From an uncultured Eubacteriales bacterium (GTDB taxonomy: Bacteria; Bacillota; Clostridia; Christensenellales; Aristaeellaceae): a DNA stretch of 34,496 bases. Numbering within the stretch: position 1 is the first letter of the stretch; each line of letters begins with the position of its first letter. The stretch lies in NCBI GenBank assembly GCA_900540045.1, contig UQEF01000020.1:1-34496 (forward strand), in the 5' to 3' direction. Of the stretch, positions 23,360-30,557 are shown piece after piece. A program made the position numbers and the translations under genes. The notes beneath the pieces were generated by a model that was given only the letters and a program-made list of their open reading frames with translations, did not search any database and was not told the origin of the DNA.

Positions 23360-23842
23360 GCGGGGCTGGAGCGTGCCGTCGTAATACGGCGCACGGGACA
23401 GGCGCGCCTTATAGGCGTTGGAAATGGTGTAGCGGTAGGCATATTCCACCTGCCCGTTAAGCAGGCGGATGCGCTGGCGGCTCAAGTGATAGAGCTGCGA
23501 ATCCCGAATCTTGGGCAGACACTCTTCCAGCACGGCGCGCAGGGCCTCCTGCTGGTCGGGCGATAGGTAACGGTAACCATTGGGACGCATCAAAAAGGCG
23601 GATTCGCCACCCGCAAAATGCAGATAACGCATTACCACGCCGGTCTTGTCCACGATCAGCTGCTCCAGCGGACGTTTGCGGCAGGCCTGAAGCAGGGGAA
23701 GCATATCCTCGAAGAGCTGGGAGGCATACAGCTTTTTAATGCGCAGCCGCAGCCGCTGCTGCTGCCGCCTGTCCCGGACCAGAAGGGCGATGGCGGCCCC
23801 CACCAACACCGCTACCGCCAGCACCGGTAAAGCCGTCTGCAT
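23351..23842 (-). CDS. Small membrane-anchored protein of unknown function
   Basis: A 163-residue protein with one N-terminal membrane segment (ALPVLAVAVLVGAAIALLV, about 4-22), then a strongly basic linker (RDRRQQQRLRLRIKKLY). A soluble domain that should face the cytoplasm follows (about 43-163). It does not resemble a family I can name. The start at 23842 is chosen because a promoter with TATAAT lies 34-39 bases upstream, so the longer frame to 23905 would not be transcribed. It converges on recO and overlaps its end by nine bases. It is monocistronic as far as can be seen. Confidence 0.75.
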   Translation of the reverse strand: MQTALPVLAVAVLVGAAIALLVRDRRQQQRLRLRIKKLYASQLFEDMLPLLQACRKRPLEQLIVDKTGVVMRYLHFAGGESAFLMRPNGYRYLSPDQQEALRAVLEECLPKIRDSQLYHLSRQRIRLLNGQVEYAYRYTISNAYKARLSRAPYYDGTLQPRSW

Positions 23843-23875
23843 GGAGCGCCACCCCGATTTCAAAACATTTTCGAC

Positions 23876-23905
23876 ATTATAGCACAATTTGTACGTCTTT
23901 CGCAA
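23876..23905 (-). promoter_or_regulatory. Sigma-A promoter of the small membrane protein gene
   Basis: TTGCGA (23905-23900), an 18-base spacer and a perfect TATAAT (23881-23876) on the minus strand, 34 bases before the chosen ATG. Confidence 0.72.
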
Positions 23906-23945
23906 GTCTGGAAGGCCACGAAAAGCTCCGGCCTCAAAAATCCCT

Positions 23946-23974
23946 TTTCCAAGCCGGCTGTTTTGTGGTATACT
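23946..23974 (+). promoter_or_regulatory. Promoter of pgi
   Basis: TATACT (23969-23974) preceded after 17 bases by TTTCCA (23946-23951), a moderate -35. The pgi start codon is 40 bases downstream. Confidence 0.6.
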
Positions 23975-24013
23975 GATTCATGGATCGGATGAATTGGGAA
24001 AGGATGAGGATGA

Positions 24014-25438
24014 ATGGGCAAGATGCTTCATGAACCTATCGTTTTGGACGTCAATCATATGATGAGCGATGTCATTGGCTTTCAATACGGAATCGATCCC
24101 TGCCAGGTGGACGGCATGAAGGATGCGGCGAGCGCCGCCCAGCGCAATGTGGAAAAGAACCGCGGAACCGGCTGGCTGGGCTGGATGCAGCTGCCCTACG
24201 AACAGGAGGAAGTCGTCAGCCATATTGAACGTGTGGCCAAGAGCGTGCGCGAGCAGTTTGATACCTTTGTGGTGCTGGGCATCGGCGGCAGCGCGCTGGG
24301 CCCCATCGCCATCCAGCAGGCGCTCAACCACCTGCATTACAACGAACTGCCTGCCGAAAAGCGCGGCGGTCCCCGCCTCTATGTCGAGGACAACATCGAC
24401 CCCGAGCGCATGGCGGCGCTTCTGGATGTGATCGACGTAAAAAAGACCTGCTTCAACGTCATCACCAAGTCCGGCGCAACGGCGGAAACCATGAGCCAGT
24501 ACCTCATCATTTCCGAACTGCTCAAGAAGGAAGTGGGCGAGGAATGGGCCAAGCACATCATTGCCACCACGGACCGTGAAAAGGGCAATTTGATCAAGCT
24601 GGCCAAGGAAAACGGCTTTGAGCTGTTCCACATCCCCGCAAGCGTGGGCGGCCGTTTCAGCGAGCTGTGCCCCGTGGGCCTGCTGCCTGCCGCCGTGTGC
24701 GGCATTGATATCCGCGAAATGCTCGCGGGCGCGGCGGCCATGGATGAACGCTGCAGTACGGACGACGTATGGAAGAATCCCGCGCTGCTGGAGGCGGTGC
24801 TGCAGTACATCGCCATGCAGGAGATGGACATCAACGTACAGGTGGTCATGCCCTATGCGGACAGCCTTAAGTACATGGCGGACTGGTTCTGTCAGCTGTG
24901 GGCCGAGAGCCTGGGCAAGAATGTAACCCGCAAGGGCATGGCTGTCAACGTGGGCCAGACCCCGGCCAAGGCTTTGGGCGTGACCGACCAGCACAGCCAG
25001 CTCCAGCTCTATACCGAGGGACCCTATGACAAAGTGATCACCTTCCTCAAGGTGGGGCAGTTCCGCACGGTAACCGAGATTTCCCACGGCTGCGAGCAGT
25101 TCCCCGATGTGGCTTTCCTGGGCGGAAAGACGCTCAATGCCCTCATCGACGCCGAGCGCCGCGGCACCGAGTACGCCCTCTACCGCTCCGGCCGCATGAA
25201 CCAGACCATCGTGCTTCCACAGGTCAATGCCTATACCGTCGGCCAGCTGCTGTTCTTCTTTGAAATGACCACCGCCTACACGGGCGAGCTGCTGGATATC
25301 GACGCGTTTAACCAGCCGGGCGTGGAGGAGAGCAAGATCGCCAGCTATGCGGTGCTGGGCAACCAGAACGAAAAGTATCTGAAAAAAGCGGAAGAGATGA
25401 AGAGCCGCCCCGCCGGCAAAAAAGAATACATCCTGTAA
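24014..25438 (+). CDS. pgi: Glucose-6-phosphate isomerase
   Basis: A 474-residue cytoplasmic enzyme that interconverts glucose 6-phosphate and fructose 6-phosphate. Visible family features include VVLGIGGSALGP (about 92-103, phosphate-binding sugar isomerase fold), FNVITKSGATAET (about 145-157, phosphate loop), IPASVGGRFSELCPVGLLPAAV, and ISHGCEQFPDVAFLGGKTLNALIDAE near the C-terminus. The length of about 450-475 is the short bacterial form. AAAGGATGAGGATGA precedes the ATG. It has its own promoter and terminator, so it is probably monocistronic. Confidence 0.96.
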   Translation: MGKMLHEPIVLDVNHMMSDVIGFQYGIDPCQVDGMKDAASAAQRNVEKNRGTGWLGWMQLPYEQEEVVSHIERVAKSVREQFDTFVVLGIGGSALGPIAIQQALNHLHYNELPAEKRGGPRLYVEDNIDPERMAALLDVIDVKKTCFNVITKSGATAETMSQYLIISELLKKEVGEEWAKHIIATTDREKGNLIKLAKENGFELFHIPASVGGRFSELCPVGLLPAAVCGIDIREMLAGAAAMDERCSTDDVWKNPALLEAVLQYIAMQEMDINVQVVMPYADSLKYMADWFCQLWAESLGKNVTRKGMAVNVGQTPAKALGVTDQHSQLQLYTEGPYDKVITFLKVGQFRTVTEISHGCEQFPDVAFLGGKTLNALIDAERRGTEYALYRSGRMNQTIVLPQVNAYTVGQLLFFFEMTTAYTGELLDIDAFNQPGVEESKIASYAVLGNQNEKYLKKAEEMKSRPAGKKEYIL

Positions 25439-25452
25439 GCCAAATGAATCAG

Positions 25453-25483
25453 AGAGGCGTTCCAATGCGGGAACGCCTCTTTG
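25453..25483 (+). terminator. Terminator of pgi
   Basis: An 11-bp stem (AGAGGCGTTCC with its complement) and a 6-base loop, followed by a short T tract (TTGATTG), 15 bases after the pgi stop. Confidence 0.8.
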
Positions 25484-26032
25484 ATTGTGGAAAGTTTTCA
25501 AAAGGACGAGGCACATTGGCGTTTGATGGCGGGCACCTGGCCATCCCTTCAGGTTGCCGATGAGCTCCTGTGGCGGCTTAATCCGTCGGGCTCTGGTTGC
25601 CCTGCGCGTTGGGCGCAGCAGGAAAAATCCTGCTGCGTAAGGCCGAGGTTGCTGACAAGGTGCGGGACACAGGGGGCGGTCCCGGCTGCTCCATCATTTG
25701 GGCTCCACCAATGTCGCAGTGCGCGGCGACGCGCACTGCGCTTGCATTTTCTCACACCTGGAGGTCGCTTTGGGCCTTTGGGCCAAGTGTGCACCGGACA
25801 CATGCTTCCCTTTGGTGCCATAGGGCTGGCACTTCCCTTTGTGCCTTGCCTAGGGTTGGGGCAGCGCGCCAAAGCTTTATGCCGCAGCATTTTCTGAGTG
25901 CTGCGGGCGTCAAAAGGACGCAAGAAACGGGGCTCTTTCCCCAAAACATGGGTTTTTGAACGGTCTGAGGGGGGCGGACTGCATGGCTGCCCCCCTGCCG
26001 CTTATGTGCCGTCATGACGGACGATAGGGAGA
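25484..26032. other. Hairpin-rich interval without a convincing gene
   Basis: No frame on either strand shows protein-family features, signal peptides or good ribosome binding sites. The stretch holds several strong self-complementary elements. At 25614-25637 there is a 10-bp stem with an AAAA loop. At 25715-25740 an 11-bp stem is closed by a GCGA (GNRA-type) tetraloop. At 25882-25906 there is an 8-bp stem, at 25909-25922 a short stem, and at 25968-25996 a stem of six G:C pairs plus ends. The 11-base word TCAAAAGGACG occurs at 25498-25508 and again at 25910-25920, so about 400 bases are bracketed by a direct repeat. The interval could be a structured RNA gene, a dispersed repeat or an insertion relic. 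It does not match tmRNA, RNase P or SRP RNA motifs I can recall. The last hairpin may serve as terminator for the collagen-like gene. Confidence 0.5.
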
Positions 26033-27322
26033 TCAGATGCCGTCGGTCAGTTTGGCGGCCATTACAACCACGTTGCGCCAGGTGACGCCGGGAGACTCGC
26101 TGCGAAGCACAAATGAGCCGACTTCGGTGGAACGGATGAGCGTCGCCGTACTCTGGCTCAGCGTCACCGCCTGAGATGCGTTGGCAACGGTGCGCGTGGC
26201 GCGCGTGTTTTCCACAGGAACTCCGTTGAGCGCCACGACAGAGGAGATGGTATAGGGGAAAACGATCCCTTCACCCGTCGCCTGCGCTACGCCACGGTAG
26301 TAGATTTCGTACAGACCCGGCGTCAGGATGCTGATTTCCGAGGGCTGAGACGTACGCGCGATGGCGTTTCCCACAAGCATGGTGTGAGACGCGAGCGAGA
26401 TGGGCGTGTTGGCGGCGGCAAGCTGCTGCGGGGCGGTGCTTTCAGCCATCAGGCTGGAGGAAAGAACAGTGCCGCCGGTGGGGCCAGTGGGACCGGTGGG
26501 CCCTGTAGGACCGGTGGGGCCGGTTTCGCCTGTGGCACCGGTGGGGCCCGTTGCGCCGGTTGCTCCTTCCGCACCTGCGGCTCCATCTGCGCCGGTCGCG
26601 CCGGTGGGCCCTGTGGGACCGGTAGCACCCGTTGCACCGTCCGTACCGGCAAGACCTTGCGCACCTACTGCGCCGTCTGCGCCGGTGGGGCCAGTGGGAC
26701 CGGTGGGCCCTGTGGGACCCGTAGGGCCGGTTTCACCAGTCGCGCCCGTTGCGCCGGTGGGACCGGTTGCGCCATCTGCGCCAGTGGGACCAGTAGGGCC
26801 GGTGGGGCCGGTCGCGCCAGTCGCGCCATCCGCACCGGTGGGACCGGTTGCACCTGTCGCGCCGTCGGTACCCGCACGGCCTTCCGCGCCGGTGGGGCCG
26901 GTGGGACCGGTGGCGCCCGTTGCGCCGGTAGCTCCGCCGGCGGGACCGGTTTCACCTGTGGGACCCGTGGGACCGGTGGGACCGGTTGCACCGGTCGCGC
27001 CAGCGAGGCCGGTGGCGCCCGTCGCGCCCGTCGCGCCGGTGGGACCGGTGGGACCCGTTTCGCCGCCGGAAGGACCGGTGGGACCTGTGGGGCCCGTAGG
27101 TCCCGTTGGGCCGGGGGTACAGATCACCCTCGAAGGACAGCAGGAGCTGGAACAGGAGGAACAGGAAGAGCAGGAGGACGAATACGGAAAGCGCGGCTGA
27201 TCAACCGGGCGAAAAGCCGATGAAGCATCCGTACAGGAGGCCGAGCGCGCAAATGTGTCTGGCCCGCAGGCAACAAATCCACTTTGCGATGCCCTCCCAG
27301 AGGGCGCGTTGAAGATGGCCAT
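26033..27322 (-). CDS. Collagen-like protein, BclA/exosporium type
   Basis: A 429-residue protein in three parts. Residues 1-70 form an N-terminal leader with a Ser/Cys run ([15 protein letters not shown]). Residues about 71-285 hold about 71 Gly-X-Y triplets, mostly GPT and GAT, with many Thr in the third position. Residues about 286-429 form a C-terminal globular region rich in Ser, Val and Ala ([15 protein letters not shown]…[22 protein letters not shown]), consistent with the TNF/C1q-like trimerising heads of BclA proteins. No classical signal peptide is seen, as in spore-surface BclA proteins made inside the mother cell. The Thr residues are likely O-glycosylated, and a glycosyltransferase is encoded divergently. 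AAAGGTGA precedes the ATG. Spore location is inference from the family and the sigK neighbour. Confidence 0.88.
   Translation of the reverse strand: MAIFNAPSGRASQSGFVACGPDTFARSASCTDASSAFRPVDQPRFPYSSSCSSCSSCSSSCCPSRVICTPGPTGPTGPTGPTGPSGGETGPTGPTGATGATGATGLAGATGATGPTGPTGPTGETGPAGGATGATGATGPTGPTGAEGRAGTDGATGATGPTGADGATGATGPTGPTGPTGADGATGPTGATGATGETGPTGPTGPTGPTGPTGADGAVGAQGLAGTDGATGATGPTGPTGATGADGAAGAEGATGATGPTGATGETGPTGPTGPTGPTGPTGGTVLSSSLMAESTAPQQLAAANTPISLASHTMLVGNAIARTSQPSEISILTPGLYEIYYRGVAQATGEGIVFPYTISSVVALNGVPVENTRATRTVANASQAVTLSQSTATLIRSTEVGSFVLRSESPGVTWRNVVVMAAKLTDGI
26468..27112 (-). repeat. Gly-X-Y coding repeat tract
   Basis: About 645 bases of imperfect 9- and 18-base repeats encode the collagen-like region. 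The triplet register is broken twice by one extra Gly codon (GPS-G-GET and GPA-G-GAT). Near-identical segments recur within it (for example [14 protein letters not shown] occurs twice), so length variation between strains by slippage is expected. Confidence 0.85.
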
Positions 27323-27368
27323 GCAATCACCTTTTTCTGATGAAGTGGGCAGAATGGCTCCGCCCCTT

Positions 27369-27397
27369 CATAACGTATGTGTAAACGACGTGGAAGG
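27369..27397. promoter_or_regulatory. Candidate divergent sporulation promoter (CATANNNTA on both strands)
   Basis: The sequence CATAACGTATG at 27369-27379 gives CATAACGTA on the plus strand and CATACGTTA on the minus strand. Both fit the sigma-E/sigma-K -10 pattern CATANNNTA. On the minus strand AC lies 17 bases upstream (27398-27397), as the sigma-K -35 requires. On the plus strand no AC or ATA is at the right distance. Start codons lie about 31 bases (plus) and about 48 bases (minus) from the element. No good sigma-A promoter was found in the 86-base spacer. Confidence 0.5.
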
Positions 27398-27408
27398 TGA
27401 GGGATTGG

Positions 27409-28491
27409 ATGGCCGAGATCAGCCTGTGTATGATTGTCCGGGACGAACGCGAAACGCTTGCCCGCTGTTTGGACAGCGTAAAGGAGGCGGTGGATGAAAT
27501 CATCATTGTGGATACCGGCTCAAAGGATGAGACGCGGGAGATTGCCCAGCGCTATACGCCGCATGTGTACGGCTTTTTCTGGAAGGATGACTTTTCCGCC
27601 GCACGTAACGAATCGTTTGCGCATGCAACCCGTGATTTTCTCATGTGGCTGGATGCTGACGACGTGGTGGAGAACGCGGAGGCTCTGGTGCGTTTCAAGC
27701 GGGACGTGCTGGATGGCCTTGACGTGGTGATGGCTCCCTATCATGTGGCTTTTGACGCGCAGGGAAATCCTACCTTTACCTATTATCGGGAGCGAATTCT
27801 GCGCGCGGGAATGGGCTTTCGCTGGGAGGGAGCCGTGCATGAGGCCATTGCTCCGCGGGGGCGAATCGGCTATGCGGATTTTGTGGTGCGGCACGAAAAG
27901 CTGCGCCCGGGCAAGCCGGGGCGCAACCTGCGAATCTATGAAAAGCTGCGGAAGGAGGGACACCCGTTCAATCCGCGTGAGCGCTTTTATTATGGTCGTG
28001 AGCTGGCGTCGGCCGGCCGCATGGAGGAGGCGGCGCGCCAGCTGGACAGCGTGATTGAGGACGAAGCGGCCTGGATTGAAAACCGGATTGAGGCCTGCGC
28101 AGGACTGGCGGACTGCCTGGACCGTCTGGGGGACACATCGGGCGCGATGCGCGCATTATGCCGTAGCCTGGCCCTGGACCGGCCCCGCGCCATGATTGCC
28201 TGCGCAATGGGGAGAAGGTTTCTTGAAGCCGGCAACCTGCATGCCGCCCGGTTCTGGTATGAGGCGGCGCTGTCGGCAAAGGAGAACGAAAAGTCGGGTG
28301 CGTTTATCCAGCGGGACCACAGCGGACGGATTCCGTTGTTGCAGCTGTGCGTGATTCATGACCGGCTGGGGGAACGGGAGGTGGCATGCGCCTACAACGA
28401 GCAGGCCGCGCTGCTGTGTCCGGACGACGAAGCGGTGCGACAGAACCGGCGTTATTTTGAGCGCCTGGGCATTCGCAAAAAAGGAGAGTAG
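27409..28491 (+). CDS. Family-2 glycosyltransferase with TPR-like tail
   Basis: A 360-residue cytoplasmic enzyme. The N-terminal GT-A domain begins EISLCMIVRDERETLARCLDSVKEAVDEIIIVDTGSKDET, with the metal-binding motif LDADD at 81-85. The layout matches bacterial SunS/WcaA-like glycosyltransferases. Residues about 190-345 look like tetratricopeptide helices (YYGRELASAGRMEEAARQLDSVI…, ACAGLADCLDRLGDTSGAMRALCRSLALDRP). The ATG at 27409 follows AAGGTGAGGG; a GTG at 27397 is less likely. It is divergent from the collagen-like gene, as glycosyltransferase genes beside bclA genes are in other spore formers. It probably glycosylates the Thr-rich collagen region, but the substrate is inferred. Confidence 0.88.
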   Translation: MAEISLCMIVRDERETLARCLDSVKEAVDEIIIVDTGSKDETREIAQRYTPHVYGFFWKDDFSAARNESFAHATRDFLMWLDADDVVENAEALVRFKRDVLDGLDVVMAPYHVAFDAQGNPTFTYYRERILRAGMGFRWEGAVHEAIAPRGRIGYADFVVRHEKLRPGKPGRNLRIYEKLRKEGHPFNPRERFYYGRELASAGRMEEAARQLDSVIEDEAAWIENRIEACAGLADCLDRLGDTSGAMRALCRSLALDRPRAMIACAMGRRFLEAGNLHAARFWYEAALSAKENEKSGAFIQRDHSGRIPLLQLCVIHDRLGEREVACAYNEQAALLCPDDEAVRQNRRYFERLGIRKKGE

Positions 28492-28496
28492 AGAAT

Positions 28497-28521
28497 GGGG
28501 GAGGAACACCGTTCCTCCCCC
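28497..28521. terminator. Shared hairpin between the convergent glycosyltransferase and sigK genes
   Basis: An 11-bp perfect stem (GGGGGAGGAAC and its complement) with a 3-base loop fills the space between the two stop codons and abuts the sigK stop. No long T-run is present on either side. Confidence 0.6.
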
Positions 28522-29214
28522 TCAGCCTGTCTGCATGATTTCTTCACGCAAAAGTTCGATGGCGTGCTTTTCAACGCGCGATACATAGGAGCGCGAAATC
28601 CCGAGCATGGCAGCGATCTCGTGCTGCGGATGCATCACGCCGTCCTTGAGGCCGTAACGCAACGTAATGACAAGGCGCTCCCGCTCGGGCAGGCGGGGCA
28701 GCGCCCTTCGCACGCGATCCAGCGTCACGCGGCGGCGCACCTCGTCCTCCACCATGTCCGGGGGCGTCCCCAGCAGGTCGGCAAAGGATACGGCGTTGCC
28801 GTCGCGGTCGGTGCCCAGCGGCTCATCCAGGCTGATGTCGGCCTGCTGCTTGCGGCTTTGGCGCAGGCTCATGAGGATTTCATTCTCGATGCATCGCGCC
28901 GCGTAGGTCGAAAGCGAGGTGCCCGTGCGCATGTCATAGCTTCGTACCGCTTTGATCAGGCCCACCGAACCGATGGAAATCAGGTCGTCAAAGGTACAGC
29001 CGGGTACCTTGTACTTTCGCGCTATATGCACGATCAGGCGCATGTTGTGCTCCACCAGCATTTGGCGGGCGGTTTCGTCGCCCTCGCGCATGCGCAGCAG
29101 TGCCGCCCGTTCTTCCTCCGGGCTCAGCGGCTTGAGAAAGCTCTGCCGTCCGGACAGATACCCCAGCAGAAAAAGACAATCCTTGATGATCCAGAACAGA
29201 AACGCTGATATCAA
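28522..29214 (-). CDS. sigK: RNA polymerase sporulation sigma factor SigK, pro-form
   Basis: A 230-residue sigma-70 family protein. Residues 1-20 are a hydrophobic pro-sequence (MISAFLFWIIKDCLFLLGYL), which in other spore formers is removed by SpoIVFB to activate SigK. Region 2 runs about 38-120 (LVEHNMRLIVHIARKY, DLISIGSVGLIKAVRSYD, LSTYAARCIENEILMSLR). Region 4 runs about 170-225, with the HTH PQHEIAAMLGISRSYVSRVEKHA. The start is the TTG at 29214, with AGGAGG upstream; no in-frame ATG lies nearby. The gene is contiguous, so it is not split by a skin-type element. It is expected to be mother-cell specific and to direct late coat genes. The 259 bases upstream hold no other gene. Confidence 0.93.
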   Translation of the reverse strand: MISAFLFWIIKDCLFLLGYLSGRQSFLKPLSPEEERAALLRMREGDETARQMLVEHNMRLIVHIARKYKVPGCTFDDLISIGSVGLIKAVRSYDMRTGTSLSTYAARCIENEILMSLRQSRKQQADISLDEPLGTDRDGNAVSFADLLGTPPDMVEDEVRRRVTLDRVRRALPRLPERERLVITLRYGLKDGVMHPQHEIAAMLGISRSYVSRVEKHAIELLREEIMQTG

Positions 29215-29473
29215 TGTACATCCCCTCCTGGGGGAGCGTATGCGCGGGGGAGGGATGCGCATGCGAATGGCGTTCGGATTCAAAAAAGTCTGCTTATGCC
29301 GGCCCTCTCCGCCAAGATGTGTTTTCCCGCCGCATGGACACGGTTGGGAAAAGCCATGCAAGAAGCTTTAGCCGAATCAGGTTGTTGATTTTTCCATATA
29401 TCGGCGGATTTGGATTTCGTCCGCAAAGAAATGAAACTTCAAAATTTTGCTAAGAAGGCTGGCTGATTACCAC

Positions 29474-30385
29474 TCAGCTTTGATCGCCCTCCAGGAGACG
29501 CTGAAATACGTTGATCAGATTCAGCGCCGAATGCGAAAGCCGGTGCTGGCTGGCATAAACGGCAGAATACGTGCGTGTGGAATCAATGCCGCAGATGCGG
29601 TAAAAGCGGGGTTCATGTAAATGCCGGTGCATCAGCACCTTGGGCAAAAAGCCAACGCCGATGCCATGCGCCACCAGCATGCATACCGTATCCCAGCTGG
29701 TTGATTCGTAAATGACATTGGGGGTAATGGAAAAATGGCGAAAAATCCGCCGGCTCATCATGGAAAACTTGAGGCTTGGCACCAACTCCACAAATGGTTC
29801 ATTCCTTAGCAGTCCCAAATCCAGATAGGGGGTGCCGCCTGAGGGAACAGCGTGTGCGTTGACGGGATGGGTGGGTGGTACCGCGATCATAATTTCTTCC
29901 ATATAAATAGGACGATAGGTCAGCCCCTCACGCGTTGGTTCCGCGGGGATAAAGCACAGATCCAGATCTCCGTCCAGAACACGTTGCTCCAGCTCGGTGG
30001 AGGACTGTTCTACAATGTTCAGCCGGATGTGAGGGTGGTTCGCTCGGTAATAGGGCAGCAATAGCGGAAGATAATATTTGCTGTAAAACGGCGAAATGCC
30101 AAAGCGTAGCGTTTCCGCCCGTCCGCTGGCGAGGCTGGCAACCTGCCCCACCAGTTCCTTGCGGGCAGTAAGCAATGCGCGCCCTTCCCTGACAACAATG
30201 GCGCCAGCCGAGGTGAGGGTCATCGTGCTGCCCGTGCGCACAAAAAGTGGCGTTCCCAGTTCCTGCTCCACTTTGGAAAGATATTGACTGAGCGCAGGCT
30301 GACTGATAAAGAGGTTTTTGGCAGCTTGAGAAATAGTTTGTGCCTCACTGATGGCGCAGATGTATTCCAACGCTTTAAAATCCAT
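29474..30385 (-). CDS. LysR-family regulator of the ugp-like operon
   Basis: A 303-residue regulator. The HTH lies at about residues 1-60 (MDFKALEYICAISEAQTISQAAKNLFISQPALSQYLSKVEQELGTPLFVRTG), followed by the effector-binding domain (LRFGISPFYSKYYLPLLLPYYRANHPHIRLNIVEQSS…). The ATG at 30385 follows AAGGAGGG; the open frame seven codons upstream is not supported. It is transcribed divergently from the transporter operon. The shared spacer contains a perfect inverted repeat with 11-base spacing, which is the usual LysR operator. It is therefore likely to control that operon and itself. The co-inducer may be a glycerophosphodiester or glycerol phosphate, by inference from the operon. Confidence 0.92.
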   Translation of the reverse strand: MDFKALEYICAISEAQTISQAAKNLFISQPALSQYLSKVEQELGTPLFVRTGSTMTLTSAGAIVVREGRALLTARKELVGQVASLASGRAETLRFGISPFYSKYYLPLLLPYYRANHPHIRLNIVEQSSTELEQRVLDGDLDLCFIPAEPTREGLTYRPIYMEEIMIAVPPTHPVNAHAVPSGGTPYLDLGLLRNEPFVELVPSLKFSMMSRRIFRHFSITPNVIYESTSWDTVCMLVAHGIGVGFLPKVLMHRHLHEPRFYRICGIDSTRTYSAVYASQHRLSHSALNLINVFQRLLEGDQS

Positions 30386-30427
30386 GATGTCCCTCCTTAT
30401 AGGCACGCAAACATATAAGAAAAAATT

Positions 30428-30450
30428 ATATCATCATTCTACCTTGATAT
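30428..30450. promoter_or_regulatory. LysR-type operator ATATCA-N11-TGATAT
   Basis: Two perfectly inverted 6-base half-sites separated by 11 bases have the T-N11-A architecture of LysR binding sites. The operator ends just before a TTGACG -35 box (30451-30456) whose -10 region is poor. That is what an activator-dependent promoter for the plus-strand operon would look like. It sits between the divergent LysR and permease genes. Confidence 0.75.
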
Positions 30451-30477
30451 TTGACGGAAAGCAATACATGTGTCAAA
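30450..30477. promoter_or_regulatory. Second inverted repeat TTTGAC-N16-GTCAAA with embedded -35 box
   Basis: A 6-base inverted repeat spaced by 16 bases overlaps the putative -35 box of the permease operon and, on the opposite strand, a TTGACA that could serve the LysR gene. It may be a second regulator site or may only be two facing -35 boxes. Confidence 0.4.
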
Positions 30478-30557
30478 ATATACGCAGAAACAGGTAGCAA
30501 AAAATAATTTGCTGGCAATGATATAAGCAATATGGATAATGCTGCAAGGAGGTAACT

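Noticed and set aside
25549..25944. Open frames in the pgi to collagen-like gap
   Set aside because: They have no ribosome binding sites or recognisable domains, and overlapping frames on both strands are equally long, so none is supported.
25484..26032. tmRNA, RNase P RNA or SRP RNA
   Set aside because: None of the conserved start, end or core motifs of these RNAs that I can recall is present on either strand.
26468..27112. CRISPR-like regular repeats
   Set aside because: The repeats are 9-base coding units without unique spacers of constant length; they encode collagen triplets.
26384..27223. Gly/Cys-rich and Pro/Val-rich plus-strand frames over the collagen tract
   Set aside because: They are complements of the Gly-X-Y repeats; only the minus strand gives a sensible N-terminus, ribosome binding site and C-terminal domain.
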